Notes: generated by a model not told the origin, from the letters alone. DNA of 64,000 bases from Bipolaris cookei (GCA_002286855.1 NRSV01000003.1:63432-127431); one strand, 5' to 3'; positions 34,281 through 46,736 are shown, counted from the stretch's first letter. Program-made: numbers and translations.

Positions 34281-35676
34281 TTATGTATTGGCTCCGATCG
34301 TCGCTGGTTGTGAGTTCACCTGTAGTGTAGGTGTGATGGGGTATGGTGGGTATGGGTCGGTTTGTTGTGGTGAGTCAATGTGGTGGCCATCTTCTTGAGT
34401 CTGGGGACGCGAGCCAGTATCAGGGCCAAGATGAGGATCTGGGATCTGTATGTCAAGCTGCGAGCAGAGAGTTAGTTAAAATTGATCTCGTTTTTTTTAT
34501 TCTTTTCGGACAAGGTACATGCATACTGTGAGGTAACCCGTCCGCCTTAGTGGGATAATTTTGACGGCTTCTTTTGCGCCGATATTGTGATTCCAGTCTT
34601 CTATCCACCTCTCGAGTTGAGCCAGCTTTTTCTTGACACCTGTGAAGCCAGCATCCTCCCATAGCCACAAGGTAGCGACGCCCATGACGGTATCGAGACA
34701 GGCGCGGAGGGTAAATGGGTCAAAGGCCTCGATGAGAGCATCGTTGATCTTCTTGATCAAAATGCGAAAATCATCCTCAGTGACAAGGGGATCCAGAATC
34801 TCGGGATACAAGTTGGCAAAGGTCGGGGCGAGGTCGCCTTTAACCATCCAATCACGCTTGATACGGATGATACGCGTCGTGTTGTACAGCTCCGAATCGA
34901 GTGGGACATGGGGGTTGGGATGAGGAAAGCAGGGGTGCGAAGGTCCCCAGGGAAACTCGGAGACGGCATCGCCGTCTTCTTCTTCTTCTTCTTCATCATC
35001 ATCATCGGCGGCAGAAGCTGATGGCCTGGAGCCAATTGAGGAGTGTCGGGAGCCGGGCAGCAAGGCGTGCGACAGGCCCGGTTGATGAGGACGTCCAGCC
35101 TCTACGTCCTTGTCGGCATGCTGGGCGGCGATAGGCTCTAGCGGCATTGCAGAGCTGGGCGATTGCAAGCCTCGAGGCGGAGGGCGAGGCAGGCCGATAC
35201 TGGTGCGAGCGCTAGCGGAGATGCTGTTGTCGCCCGTGGAGCGTTCGACGGCGAGGGAGCTTGGTACGGGACTCTGACGGCTAAGACGCTGCTGGGGGAG
35301 CGTCAGAAGCGGATACTCGTCGCGGACGTCGTCTGTGGCAGCAGAGGCGTCTGTTTGGATAGGCAGGTTCGGGTAGTAGTCGTCGGGCGGGGGTATTGGG
35401 GCTGGGGGTGGGTTGTGTATTTGGAGGACGCGCGGAGAAGAATTGATTGGGTTCCAGAGACGGGCAGCAGGCAGGCGCGGGGGGCCCTGGTAGAAGGAGC
35501 GCAGGTTGATGTTGAAGATGCGGTTTGTTAGCGACCAGCGGGCAGGCACTGGCGACGCAGGAGGCGGCGGGTAAGCAACGGGGGGCGAGCGTGGAGTCGT
35601 CGTCGTGACTGCGGATGGCGTAGTGATGGGGGTGATGAGTAGTGGTTCCTTAGGGGCCCCAAGTCACTGTGGTCCA
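34281..35676 (-). CDS. ERF4: ERF4-like subunit of the Ras palmitoyltransferase; 5' end shows an apparent frameshift
   Basis: Homologue of yeast Erf4 / Golgin-A7 (PF10256), the partner of the DHHC enzyme Erf2 that palmitoylates Ras at the ER/Golgi. The last intron (34526-34458, 69 nt, GTATGC..CAG) joins RRTGYLT to LDIQIPDPHLGPDTGS; the end is TAA at 34281. The conserved Erf4 core is NLYPEILDPLVTEDDFRILI...FDPFTLRACLDTVMG..TLWLWEDAGFTGVKKKLAQLERWIEDWN, here in two parts. Before it come a long Pro/Ser-rich N-terminus and an Asp/Glu run. The reading frame is open upstream to 35663 but has no ATG. The nearest upstream ATG (35676, MDHSDLG) is in the wrong phase by one base, across a GGGGCCCC run (35660-35653). 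Either that run lacks a base (error or mutation) or the true first exon is further upstream. Confidence 0.85.
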
Positions 35677-37709
35677 TGCTCTCGCCTGCATGCGGCCTGC
35701 AGTGTGACGGATACCAGCGACCAGCAGCGAATGAGAGGGAGAACAAGGAAGGGTGGGCGAATGTCGCAGACGAGACCAAGGGCGACGGCGGGCGAATGGG
35801 ACGAGTGAAAAGGCCGGACAGCGGTGGAGATGTGCCAGCAAGGTGCGGGTCAAAGGGATGTCACGGGGACCGAGAACAGCGGCGGCGGTGGATGGAGAAG
35901 AGAGCGAGCTTTGGAGCAAGGGCGAGTGAGTGGAGGAACGAGTCGAGGGAGCTCGAGGGAGAAAAGGGCGTGTGGGTGGGCGTGGTAGTGTGTATGTATG
36001 CAGCTGTTTGAAGCCAGCAGGACGTCTCACAAAACCCGACGGTATAAACTTTGGCCCTGCATCCACACCAGGCCTCGGTCACGGCAATAGGAAGAGGGGA
36101 GAGCAGCGTGTAGCGTGCGGCAGCGAGGGGGCGCCGCCTTGTCTTGTAAGTACACTGAAATACGACACCAACGTCAGGCCTACGGATTCCCTAACCACCG
36201 CGCCCGCTCCTCCCGGCGACTCTTGGGCACCCCCAGTCAGCATGGCCATGTTCCCCGGCGCAAGACTGGATCGCATGTGGCTCGTGTCCATATGCAGAGG
36301 GCGGCGGGCAGGGCAGAGGGCAGAGCAGAGCGAGCGTGTGTGCGAGCGCTGATGTGCGCACAGCCGTCAGCCCTGGGGCATGGGCGGGCAACCCCTGCCG
36401 CATCGACGACTGTGCCTGCATTACGCCCGCCATTCACTCTTCCGCCCACTCGGCTCGATGCATCCCTATCGCGATACTGCGTGTACGTGTGTACATGCTT
36501 AGACATGCTTAGATCCGCACATATACGCACACACATCTACCAGCCTCGGGACACGACCGCATGTTTGCCTGCCAACAGGACCCTGCCACCTCCGTCCCTT
36601 GTTGGCACAAACACTATTGGCGTGCCTTGACCTGGCGATCCTGTGGGTGTGTACTTGGGCAGGACATATGTGTGTGCCCAGCCCCATGCTCAGTCACATC
36701 ACACCTCTGATACATGTGTACGTACATGTACTACTATGTCTGCACATTACTCGCCCTCCTCCCGAGGCATCAACGCCTACGCCCCACAATGCGCATTCAT
36801 GGCCTTTATCATCAGCATCAGCATCGTCTTCGGCATCACACACAAAGCTTCTCCGCCCTCGCCTCGCCGATCCGCCTTGTTCGCGGGTAAATCATCGGTG
36901 CCCCCACCCCTTTTTTCGATTCTCTCTCCCTACTCATGCCTTGTCTCCCTACCACCCACTACCACCCACTACCACAACCAGGCTCCCAAAAAAAGCCCTG
37001 TTCTCACACTTGCACCACACGTCAACGGCGTCGGACGGCGTGGCTGGGTGTGCGCATGTGTAATGTGTGTGCATGTGCGTGTCAAGGGCAAGAAGGATTT
37101 GACAGGTTTTTTGCGCACCGCCGTCACCGGGACGTGTGCCTAGCCATCCGCATCCGCATTCGAGTCGCGGCACACGTGGCGGCGGAATAGCGCCGTCCAG
37201 ACTCCGCTTAAGCCTCACTCTATTCTATGCAGCCATCGTCGCAGTACGGCGAGATATACTCTTACGCTGCGCTTGGCCGCCGCCACCGCTTACTATCTTG
37301 ACGTGCCTTGTCCCTTTGCAGCATGTGTACAGGCTCATGCATACATTCTATGCGCGCGGCAGAGTCGTGATTGTGCCTGCACCCACGGACTCTCCTTCAC
37401 TAATGCAGTATGTATGTATTCATCGCCAAGCCTTGGTCTTGGCTTGTGTGTAGAGTTCTGAGTTCTAGTATTACCAACAACAACTACTGCCGCTGCTAGT
37501 GCTACTACTGCTACGACTGCTACGGCTGCTACTTAACATGGCAGGAGCTACCCAGACAGAGTTTCACCATCCATAAGCTTTTCCACTCATCGCTCCTTCT
37601 CCGTTCATCCATGTTCGTGCATACTTTCCCACAATATGCCCAGCGGCTCACATAAATCTAAATACAACATAGATACAGATAAACATGTCGGCGTCATCGA
37701 CCTCAACGC
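35677..37709. other. Intergenic region, 2 kb, between ERF4 and the TMEM198-like gene
   Basis: It should contain the ERF4 promoter and the 3' UTR of the TMEM198-like gene. GC-rich, with many overlapping open frames on both strands, none with a recognised motif. One frame starting at ATG 36736 has a short hydrophobic helix and is treated as a weak candidate in the findings. Confidence 0.45.
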
Positions 37710-40700
37710 CTACGCATGGCGGTTGGCACTCGCCTGCATCTTCCTCATCGCCTCGCGGTGTGCATCCAGCATGTGCCCACTGCGCATCATGCTGTCCATC
37801 TGGCTTGCTCGCTGCTGCTGCATCATCTCGCGTTGCTGCTTCTCTAGCTCTTTTTGCCGCCGCTCAAACAGTAGTGCCGCACGCTGCTGCTCGATAATGT
37901 ACGTAGTCGACGTTTGTGCTGGCGCCGCATCGCGTATCGAGTCGCGCCACCCAGCATACAGTTGCTCACGCTTGGAATTCGACTGAGCGTTGTTTGTACG
38001 CTGTGGCTGATGCGAGTTGAAGCCTGGCGGTGCCCCTTTACCCGCCCATTCTTTATTCTGCCACTTTTGCGACGCTGACGGTGGTGCCCGGCGAGGCGAT
38101 GTCAGCGGGGCCTCAAAGGGGAGCTGGGGTGTTGATGACTGGCGCTGCAGCATTTGGCGACGCTGTGCCAACGTCATTTCTTCCCCTCCCTCTTCTTCCT
38201 CACCCTCGCCCTCAGCTTGATCCTCGCCACGACCCAAGAGCAGGTGCCCGCCCGAAGAATGTCGCTTCATCAGAGCAGACGCTCGGCTCTTGATCAAGGT
38301 TTCTCTTTTGCTCATCAACGTATTGGTCGGTAGTGGGGCAAGAACATTAGGCCTAGATTTTGAGCTGGCGCGCGAAAGAACTGCTGCAGGTGGAGACCGT
38401 GTGTAGATCCGTGGGTCGACAAGCGACTCCTGCGACAAAGCCAAACTCTTTCGGTCAAATCCACTGCTGTTTCGTTGCATCCGGCTGCCACTCGACATCC
38501 GCTTGGAGTTGCGCTGGTTTCCCTTGAGCGGTGCCGCTAGCTCCTCGCTGATGGGCACTGACTTCTCCTCGGTTCCATTTGGCAGCATCATTCCTGGCGA
38601 CGAAGGTCTGAAAATGTCCTCGTAATCTGGCTTCTCCGCTGCTTCAAGGTGCTTGGCCCATTCGTTGGTCCGATACGATAGAGCTACCTTTGACATGGTC
38701 TCTGGCAAGACACCCTCCCGCAGCACACTGACACGTCGCGTTTCTGGCTCAGTATGCGAGCTGAGAGAAGGAGCATCGGATTGTGTACCTTTGGACTGCT
38801 GGTCCGCGCTACTTGTCTTGGAACTAAACACGGCTGTATCTCTTCTCACTCCAGCGTTTGCCGCACCTGACTGCTTCTTATCCGCATCTCCGGCACTCGA
38901 GTCGGTGCTAGGAGCCAGAGATTGCCGTGCACCAACCGAAGACTGATTGTCATGCTCCTTTGTAATGTCCGTCTTTGTCGTTTCGTTGCCGGTAGTTGAC
39001 TCTTCGGTGGTAGGCATGTCACCAATGGCTTTTGTTGCATGACCGACGTTGACAAAGGGATTGCTGTATTCTGTCCCAATAGGTGATTGTACAGGAGAAA
39101 GCTCGCGTATGGATAGCTGGTCATTGTCGTCGTCCAAAGTTGCAGCAATAGACGAAGCACGATCGTCGTTCACATTTTGAGTTACAAACACTGCCTCTCG
39201 AGAAGCTGCTAGGTCGCGAGAGATGTGTTGCCTCATTGCTGAGACGTCAGACACACGTTTGCTCACAGCTGGGCGCTCCGTCATGTCAGCGTCACTTTCA
39301 GGCATGGCAGAGACAGACGAGTTGTCATTGTCACTGTGCGCATCCTCTTCTGTGGGTACTTTGAACGGGAGCGGTACGACAGCAGGTGGTGGGGATACTG
39401 TCAACGAAGTTCGGCCTTCCTTTTCGACCATTTGCGGTTGTGGCGTTTCCTCTGGAGTACCTGGCAATGTCTTCTCGCTGTCGACTCCAGGAGTTGCACA
39501 ATCGCGGTTCTCGACTATCGGGTTGCCTTGTGCGTCAATTGGTTGGATTTCGTCATCGTTGAGAACGCCGACAGTGACTGTGCCTCCTGGCGCCTTGTTC
39601 ATTCTAGTAGCTGGAACAACACTACTAGTAATATTGACCAGTCCAAGATTTTCGTTGCTGTCGACTTCCTTTGCATCCAAGCTGGTGGATTTCTTGGGAC
39701 TTGTAACGGATGATCGAGGGCTAGAATCAGGCAAATTCTTTTCGCCATAAGCCGCTTCCCATTGAGCGCGTTCTTTCTGGAACTCATCCTCAATCTTACG
39801 GCCTCGTTCTTCTTCTTCACGAGCCAGGTCCTGCTGCCTCTCGAGTTGCTGCGCAGCGTCCTTTGCACGATGCTCTTGAATCATTTTCCAGACCCGCAAT
39901 TGAGAAATGATTCCAGCTACTGCTATAATGATGACACCTGCTAGTTCAGCCTTCATGTTCTTAGTCACGGGATACGTGTTGGTGTCCAAAGGGAATGTGG
40001 AGTCGTTGAGAGCTGCACGTGTTAGTAACGCTTACAAGACATGGGGCTTTGCACATACCCCATAGATAGAGCCAAAACTCTTTCCATCCAGCACCTGCTA
40101 AACAATCTATTCCAAGAACCGACGCAGTGGCGCCTGAAAATGCGATTGACGCAATGAGGCCGTAATTGCGGGTGTAGCGGCTAAAGGATAGTGACCAGCC
40201 GGCAGCGGCCATACAGCTAATGAAAATGGCCCGACCTGTGCTCGAGCTGATCAAGCCACCATCCTTGAGACTGAGGAACCACATGCTAAGGCAGAAACCG
40301 CCGAGCAGGCAGCCAAATCCCTCGGTCATATCCACAAATACCAGTGAGAGCACACCGAAGATGATGCCTGTAAAGAAAGCTGCCACAAAGAAGGCGCCCT
40401 GAATGGCATCCGAGACGGGTGGATTCATCAAGTAGATTATAAGAACTGTGACGGCGAGCGCAGACAGGTAAGCTGCAGATCCGAAGACATACACCCTGAT
40501 ATCTGTTAGTTTGACTCTGTTGGGCACTGCCTTGAACTTACATTTTCTTCTTGATCCCTATGATACCATATGCTAACCCAGATACTAATAAAATCACTCC
40601 AGCTATTCCCATTGCTGGGGTGAGCTTGGGGTAAATGGGTAATGGGCTCTCCTTGTTAACTACAACCGGTTGTTAGTTTCGACACTTTGACTTGTGCAAC

Positions 40701-41046
40701 GATTGGACTCACCAGCAGGGCTAGAAGGTGCAGGCTCGTCAGAAGAAGCCGTCGACGGAACCTCAGTTCGGGTGCTTGCTGAAGCTGAAGGCTTCGCAGA
40801 AGAAGGTATGGTAGATGATACGCCATTGGACTCGATCCGTGAAGATGCTCTTGCAGAAGGCGTGGGCTCAGGCGTCGATGTGTTTGAGGCTTGCCGAGAA
40901 GCGCTGTCTCGTGTTGTAGAAGGGGCCGAGTCTTCTGAAGAATTGTCATCTTGCCGGCGCACAGCAGCATGAGGAGCTGCAGCTGTCGATTGAAAACAGA
41001 CCAGCAGCGCAAGACATATTAAAAGAAAGCGGTAAGAAAAGCGCAT
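37710..41046 (-). CDS. TMEM198/TM7SF3-like (DUF4203) membrane protein with long coiled-coil tail, four exons
   Basis: Predicted 1063-aa protein. Exons are 41046-40713, 40659-40542, 40495-40059 and 40012-37710, with introns of 53, 46 and 46 nt, all GT..AG. In order: an N-terminal signal peptide (about 1-23, ending STAAA); a Ser/Thr/Pro-rich segment likely O-glycosylated (about 25-110); and a block of about seven hydrophobic helices (about 125-310: MGIAGVILLVSGLAYGIIG, AAYLSALAVTVLIIYLM, GAFFVAAFFTGIIFGVLSLVF and so on). A cytosolic tail of about 750 aa follows, beginning with a charged coiled coil (RAKDAAQQLERQQDLAREE..) and ending with another (ERRQKELEKQQREMMQQQ). The helix block matches the TM7S3/TM198 domain. 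Function in fungi is unknown; I infer a surface or endomembrane protein with a scaffold-like tail. Confidence 0.85.
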
Positions 41047-42822
41047 GGTGGCGGTACACAGAGATGGCGTGCCCTAGCAGCAGCGGACAACTGCCATAGA
41101 AGGATTACAATTACCTTGCCTGAAGAAGGCAACAAATGACTTCCGCGAAAATACTTAAACGGGAAAAGGCGCGGCCTTGGATATGTCTGTCGACAATGGC
41201 GATGCGCGCACTGATGGGCAAGGAATGAATGCTATGGTCGGTATAAAGTGTTTCAAAGAGCGGATACTAATTACTATAGTAGTGCAGTGAGTGGCTGAAA
41301 AAGAGTGTGGTTGGCATACAAGCCTGTGAAGGAGGGGCGCGCAAGACCTGCAGAAGGAAGTGCAGTAAACTGGCAATCGGTGCTGCACGGTGCATACCGG
41401 ACGATAAAAGCTGTGGTTCGGATTGAGCTGCTCTGACGGGATCGACGCTCCCTCCATAGGTTCCAGGAAGCGAGGGGCTTAGCTGGCGCGGCCGCATGAA
41501 TGCAATATGGATGATGCTGAGCTACCTGGCTGGCGGCGTCGGGATGGCGTGGGTCGTTGAGACGACCCATACTGCAAGTGGAGTGGTTTGGTCCTCGAAA
41601 TTCTTCATTTTGTTATTGGTACGCCAGCCACCAGTCGTTCTAACGGGCTCAAGAATCCAGTCACGCCTCTGCTAGGCGCAGAAAAAAAGTAAATAGCGTT
41701 TCATCCGGTTTTCCTGATGCGGCAGTGGTTAGTCCCAGACAGTCGGCACATTACCCTCTGTCGGGATGCAAACAGAGGATGCCATGTCAGAATTGTTTTT
41801 CACGAGGGTATCGAGACTAGCATGTCCTCTGACGCCTCAGAGGCTGGCCAAGGGGAGTACATCGCGAGGCGAGGAGTGCTTATTCCTAGGGCTGCTCTTC
41901 CGCCATACTGGAGCGCTAGGGTTGCGCTACGCGGCCTGCATAAGCCTGCGGCTCGTTGCATGAAGCACATCCACCAAAGGAGGGAGGGGGGTCCCCTCCT
42001 CACATAAAACGTCGACATGTAACCTACCTCCGTGGTCCCACCGCAAAGCTTCACAGCCTCAGCATACAGTCAGCGTCTACTATGTATGAAGCATCTTCCT
42101 CGCCGCGCCGCCAATTGCTCGCGTCGCCCGAAAGCAGATAATATGACCAGGACATCGGGCCGGGCCAATACCACAAGCGAAAGACGCCAATACTTGATCT
42201 GCCATGAGCCGTGCGAGCCGCCGAAGATCCAGTTCTGCCTTTGGCATACACACGTGGCCGTGCGCTCATGTTTGACGTAGCGAATCCAGCTGTCGCCTGT
42301 CAGCCTGCTTGTCACGGGTTTCGCCAACTGCACTGACAGCCCTTTTGACAATTCTGACCTCCGCCATCCGATGCCAGCCCACCAGCGTCCTTGCTCACCT
42401 ACCATGGCCGATCCCTCATTCTCATCGATCGTCAGTGTCAACATCGTTCCCGAGTACGACGTTGATCTTAAATCTGATCTTGATCTGACTGTGTAGACAT
42501 GTCATCCGACGCAGGTGCCCTCACCCCGAAACCCGGGTGGGCCTTTTAAGATTGCCAATACAGGCAAAAGCCTTGCAGGCCTGATGCGCACTCACGACAT
42601 GACGTTACATGATGGCATCACATTCACCACCTTCAATCATACATTGCCATGAGCATATGCGAAGATGTTTTGCCGGAACACGCCAGTAGCCTTGAGATAG
42701 TCCTGCGCCATCTTCACAATACATTTTCTGTTGGTCATTTCCATATTGATTTGTGGTTCACGCTATTCCACTACCGTTGCCCCGCGTGCTCCAACATGTC
42801 CGCGGTACCAATCTACTACCCA
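41047..42822. other. Intergenic region, 1.8 kb
   Basis: It lies between the start of the TMEM198-like gene and the stop of GSH2, both on the minus strand. It should contain the promoter of the former and the 3' UTR of the latter. Short open frames on both strands show no family motif. No RNA gene or repeat with clear ends was seen. Confidence 0.5.
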
Positions 42823-44370
42823 TCACTCGTCCACTAAGCAGCAGCTATCTACCGCTCCGAAACCTGCAGCTACGCCGCCCTCCTCGCTCTGGTCGCCTTT
42901 TGTGCGGAGAAGATAGCCGGCTTCCCAGTTCTCTAGTATCTCGCCCTTGCTGTCGGCTCCATTGCCATCTCTCCAAAGACACGCGCCGTAAACGCCCAGC
43001 TCACAAATGACACCACCCCTCTGTAGCTCTCCGTTCCTCAGAATGGCATTCTCCAGCGGAGGCGGCTCGATCATTTCCATTAAAATGTACGCTGGCCAAT
43101 GGCTCTCGGGGAGCTTTGCCAAGAACGGTGGGATGGCTTTCCGGTAAACATTATTCCCGCCTCCCTCCCGTTGGGGCTTCAACACATACTTCACGGCCGT
43201 CGAAGCGTTTGTAGCAAGTTTCCGTACTTCCTGACCAGCTTCGCTGTTGTCTAGTGGGTAGATGGGCGCAAACGTCTCTAGCACCCGCGCAGCGACCTGG
43301 TCATCGGGAAGGAAGCGCTTGAGATGTTGCGAGTGTGGTGTTGCGAGTACCTGCTGCACTTTTTTGCATCCAGCAAGGTGGGTTAAGATGCTGGGGCATT
43401 TGACTGCACGACTCTTCTCAAGATGGAGGCGCGCTACCCAGTCCTCGTCTTTTGGGTAATCATCTGGCGAGTACCCTGCTCGGAAGTATACAGTCGTCAC
43501 TTCGTACGATGTCGCTGGCAAATTTGGTGGCGTATAGACTAATGTGCGGTCCGAGTCGAGCTTCGTATGAGTCAAGGTCTGACCAAACGGCAAGCGAAAT
43601 GAGCGAACCCCGTTTCCTTCAAGCAAAGCATATTCGAGATGCCTCTGATCAAAGACGTTCCTTTCAGGGTCCTGTACAACGAACAGAACGCAGAGAGGTC
43701 GGCCAGTGCGCGATGCTCCATATGCCTTGTGCGCTGCAGCGAGACCTTTTGCTAGTGAAGAGGCAGATTTGCTCAATTGTAGAGCCTCCTCTTTGATGGT
43801 TGAGCGTGTCGATTTCGGGTAAGCATCAATAGTGAGTAGATACTTGTGCAACGCCGACACCTGGCTGGAGAGACCACCAAATGACGATGCAATGGTGTTG
43901 AACTCTACCTGCTTCAATCCGGGTGGAGACTTGGATTGCGACAGATCTTGATGCACCATGTAATCTGATCGGAAAAGCCCTAACGAGAGGTCTTGTACGT
44001 AGCCTTTTTTTTTGACCTCGAGATGGGTATGCCATAGCTTTGCAACAAAGTCGTCTATATCCAAAAGCTGTTCCACAATGCTCTTCAACCATGATTCGTC
44101 CCTTGCGATTGCCGAGTATAACTCGTTATAAGCCTTTTGTATGGCTAGTCCCTGCTCGAAACAAGAGCGTGGGAAAAGACTAGGGAACAAGGTGACCGGA
44201 GCTGTGCTTGCCAATACACCTGACGGGTCCTGCGAGGGATTGACGAACGAGGGCGCGGGACGCACCGCTAGTCCATGCGCTATGGACCAGTCCTTGAGAT
44301 TCTCCAGCAGGTACTGCTCCTCCTCCTGAGATAACTTTGGCGGGTACTCTGCACTCGCTATAGAGGCCAT
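42823..44370 (-). CDS. GSH2: GSH2: glutathione synthetase
   Basis: Catalyses ATP-dependent ligation of glycine to gamma-glutamylcysteine, the second step of glutathione synthesis, in the cytosol. Single exon of 515 aa from ATG 44370 (MASIASAEYPPKL). Eukaryotic glutathione-synthase signatures are present: QVEFNTIASSFGGLSSQVS near 155, the ATP-grasp glycine-rich loop KPQREGGGNN (K398), and the C-terminal ELGVYGACLW block. Slightly longer than yeast Gsh2 as I recall it, as usual in filamentous fungi. It is divergent from the SAM-like gene over 428 bp. I did not find a clear Yap1-type TTACTAA element there. Confidence 0.96.
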   Translation of the reverse strand: MASIASAEYPPKLSQEEEQYLLENLKDWSIAHGLAVRPAPSFVNPSQDPSGVLASTAPVTLFPSLFPRSCFEQGLAIQKAYNELYSAIARDESWLKSIVEQLLDIDDFVAKLWHTHLEVKKKGYVQDLSLGLFRSDYMVHQDLSQSKSPPGLKQVEFNTIASSFGGLSSQVSALHKYLLTIDAYPKSTRSTIKEEALQLSKSASSLAKGLAAAHKAYGASRTGRPLCVLFVVQDPERNVFDQRHLEYALLEGNGVRSFRLPFGQTLTHTKLDSDRTLVYTPPNLPATSYEVTTVYFRAGYSPDDYPKDEDWVARLHLEKSRAVKCPSILTHLAGCKKVQQVLATPHSQHLKRFLPDDQVAARVLETFAPIYPLDNSEAGQEVRKLATNASTAVKYVLKPQREGGGNNVYRKAIPPFLAKLPESHWPAYILMEMIEPPPLENAILRNGELQRGGVICELGVYGACLWRDGNGADSKGEILENWEAGYLLRTKGDQSEEGGVAAGFGAVDSCCLVDE

Positions 44371-44798
44371 GGCTGATGATACGATTCGGATTGTTGTGGA
44401 GAGTTGGATGGATTGCTGGAGAAAGTACTTCTTGAGAAACTTACAAATGCAGCCGGCGCTAAAGCGATGGTCTCATCTGCCCCGCTGCAGTCGCGAAACG
44501 CACTTTGCTTACATCACTCGAAAGGTGAAGAACGCCTTGTCTAGCAATATTTATGTGTGATACTGGGCGTCTAATGCTCTTGCCCTTGAGTACCCCTCCT
44601 GTGTTCTCACTGCGCCGCTTGTAATATATGCACTTACCCCTCCTCGCGCTGTCACATGACCGCGTGTGTCCAGGTACGTAGCGACAAAACGGCGCGATTC
44701 ACATCATTGGGCGCACGCCACGCTGATACTTACCCTCACGTCTTTTACCTTAGTCTCAACAACACCTTGACATCCATACGTATTCTCAAAAAACCAAA
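44371..44798. promoter_or_regulatory. Shared promoter region of GSH2 and the SAM-like gene
   Basis: 428 bp between divergent start codons; both promoters must lie here. The right end (44740-44798) is C/T and A-rich, as expected for a transcription start region. No specific regulator site is claimed. Confidence 0.5.
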
Positions 44799-46736
44799 AT
44801 GTCCATTAATGATCCTTGGCTATGGAGTGTAGACGAGCTAGTCGCCAACCTATGTCACTCAACCACGCTATTCACGAATGCACGGCAGCCTGACACTAAC
44901 ATTCCCGATAGCCCAGCTCTTGAAACAGAGCTGCGAGCGCAGAAAACAACAGGAAAGGCGCTGCTTACTTCATTTGGAATGCAAGAAGTAGTAATTACAA
45001 ATAAACTAAACATACCCCATATAAGTCAGCGGTTTGCTCTATTCTCAGTAATAGAACTGCTTCGACAAGATTCACATGGCTACTATAACCAGCATACCGC
45101 CAATGCGGGTGTAGCACCGCTCAATAACAACACCCCAAATGCTTCGCCAATTGCACCAATCACTCGAATCCTACATACATCGTCCAATCAACGGGGGACT
45201 GAACAAAAACGAAGCAGAGTTGAGATTTTCCCAGTCGAACCAGTGCGTCAAGCACCGCAGACGCAGACGCATCATACATCAAACGATTTTGATCATCTTC
45301 TACGATGGCAAAATACAACTGAAGACGACAATGTGATTGACTTTGCCGCTGAAGACAGTCAAGAGGACGAAGATTCTATTGGCGCAGATGGAGAAGATGA
45401 AGATATAGACGGTCCACACGAACCTGACGAGTTAGAAGAACCATCAAGCCGAACCAAGCTTCCTTCTGAGGAAATCATCGATATCATTAACGAGTGCATC
45501 GATGCCTACAGCAAATCCTGGAAACCAAATACAGGCGTCCTGCGCGGCGAGGAAGTCGTCTACGATGTCGACGCCATGTGGGACGAGGCAGAAGCCTCGG
45601 GACAGAGAAAAAATCTTGTGCGAAAGTACGAGACAGATTATGCATACTATAGCCATAGACTCGACAAACTGTGTGATGAGATCCTTAAGTCTGCTGGAAA
45701 CAACCCCGTAAGTGAATGTTCTTGTAAACGACTAAAGGTAGACTGACATTAAGCTACCATCTAGAATGACGTACGCAAGCAATGTCGCAATCTTGAGACT
45801 ACGATCGAGGCAATGGAGCTGGCCGGTTGGCTAAGGGATATATACCAACTGGAGCCTATCGATAGCGATGACGAGCTTGCAAGCTCAGCCGACAATACTA
45901 GCAAGGCATCATTACCAAGATCCCAGGCTGTTACAACCACTGAGATTATGAATCTGGACACGTCGCCCGAACCTTCGAAAATAGGAGAGGCAGTATCGAC
46001 TGTGGAAAAGCCTGATCAAGATGTGGCTGAAGGTGCTGGGAATTTATTGAGCCACCAGAGGCGGACATTAACACCGGACTTCATCCTTCGTGATATTGCT
46101 GAGAATTCCTCGAGTCACCAAAGGCAGTCGTTCTCACCCGAGTTGGCCATCACCCACAGCATAGAGCCTGTAGCCAACAAGCACTGTGGCTCTCTTTATC
46201 CCAGTGGCCCTCGGCACACGCCTGTTCTCCGAAGATATGGAGACGACCCCGAAAACGCTTCGATCAGTTCGGTGCGCCGCTGGAGATGGCAAGACCTGAT
46301 TGAGCATCTTGACCGCAAGCGTATCGTTTCCAAAACCATTTTTGAAATGAATGCTAGCGATCGCGAGTCGGTTCGCACCCGCGTTCAGCTCATTAGCAAG
46401 ATGAGTTTGTTGAGGGAAATCGCAGCGTGCGTCAACATGTTGTGGAGAGGAGAATCGAAACTGCAGGGCGTGCTCCCTCGAGATATGGCCAAAATTACCA
46501 GCTTTACCAGCCTGTTTCTGTCGTGGTGGTTCTGTAGGAACTATTTTAATGAACCAAACGCATCTACAGCAGACCTAGAAGAGCTCAAGTTTTGTATGGA
46601 GGACGGATCTGCCGGAACATCTGCCTTCTACGACTACCTTCGTTTAATTATGGAAACAACCTTTAGCAAACAAGCTCTACAGCATCCTGACCAACCGTCA
46701 AAGGCTGAGATAATTGAGATATCGGACGACGACTAA
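44799..46736 (+). CDS. Uncharacterised fungal protein with SAM-like N-terminal domain, two exons
   Basis: Predicted 626 aa. Exons are 44799-45707 and 45765-46736; the intron is 57 nt (GTAAGT..TAG). The first 90 residues look like a SAM-type helical domain: WLWSVDELVANLC, then TGKALLTSFGMQEVV, then HISQRFALFSVIELLR, matching the pattern of SAM domains where 'ALL' precedes a terminal helix. The middle has a long acidic stretch (DDNVIDFAAEDSQEDEDS.., about 170-220). A helical block spans the exon junction (YAYYSHRLDKLCDEIL .. RKQCRNLETTIEAMELAGWL). The C-terminal third (about 470-615) is a hydrophobic-helical domain with SFTSLFLSWWF. It ends EIIEISDDD, which resembles a SUMO-interacting motif. 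No catalytic motif is visible. I infer a nuclear protein-interaction factor; I recognise it only as a conserved type in Dothideomycetes. Confidence 0.75.
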
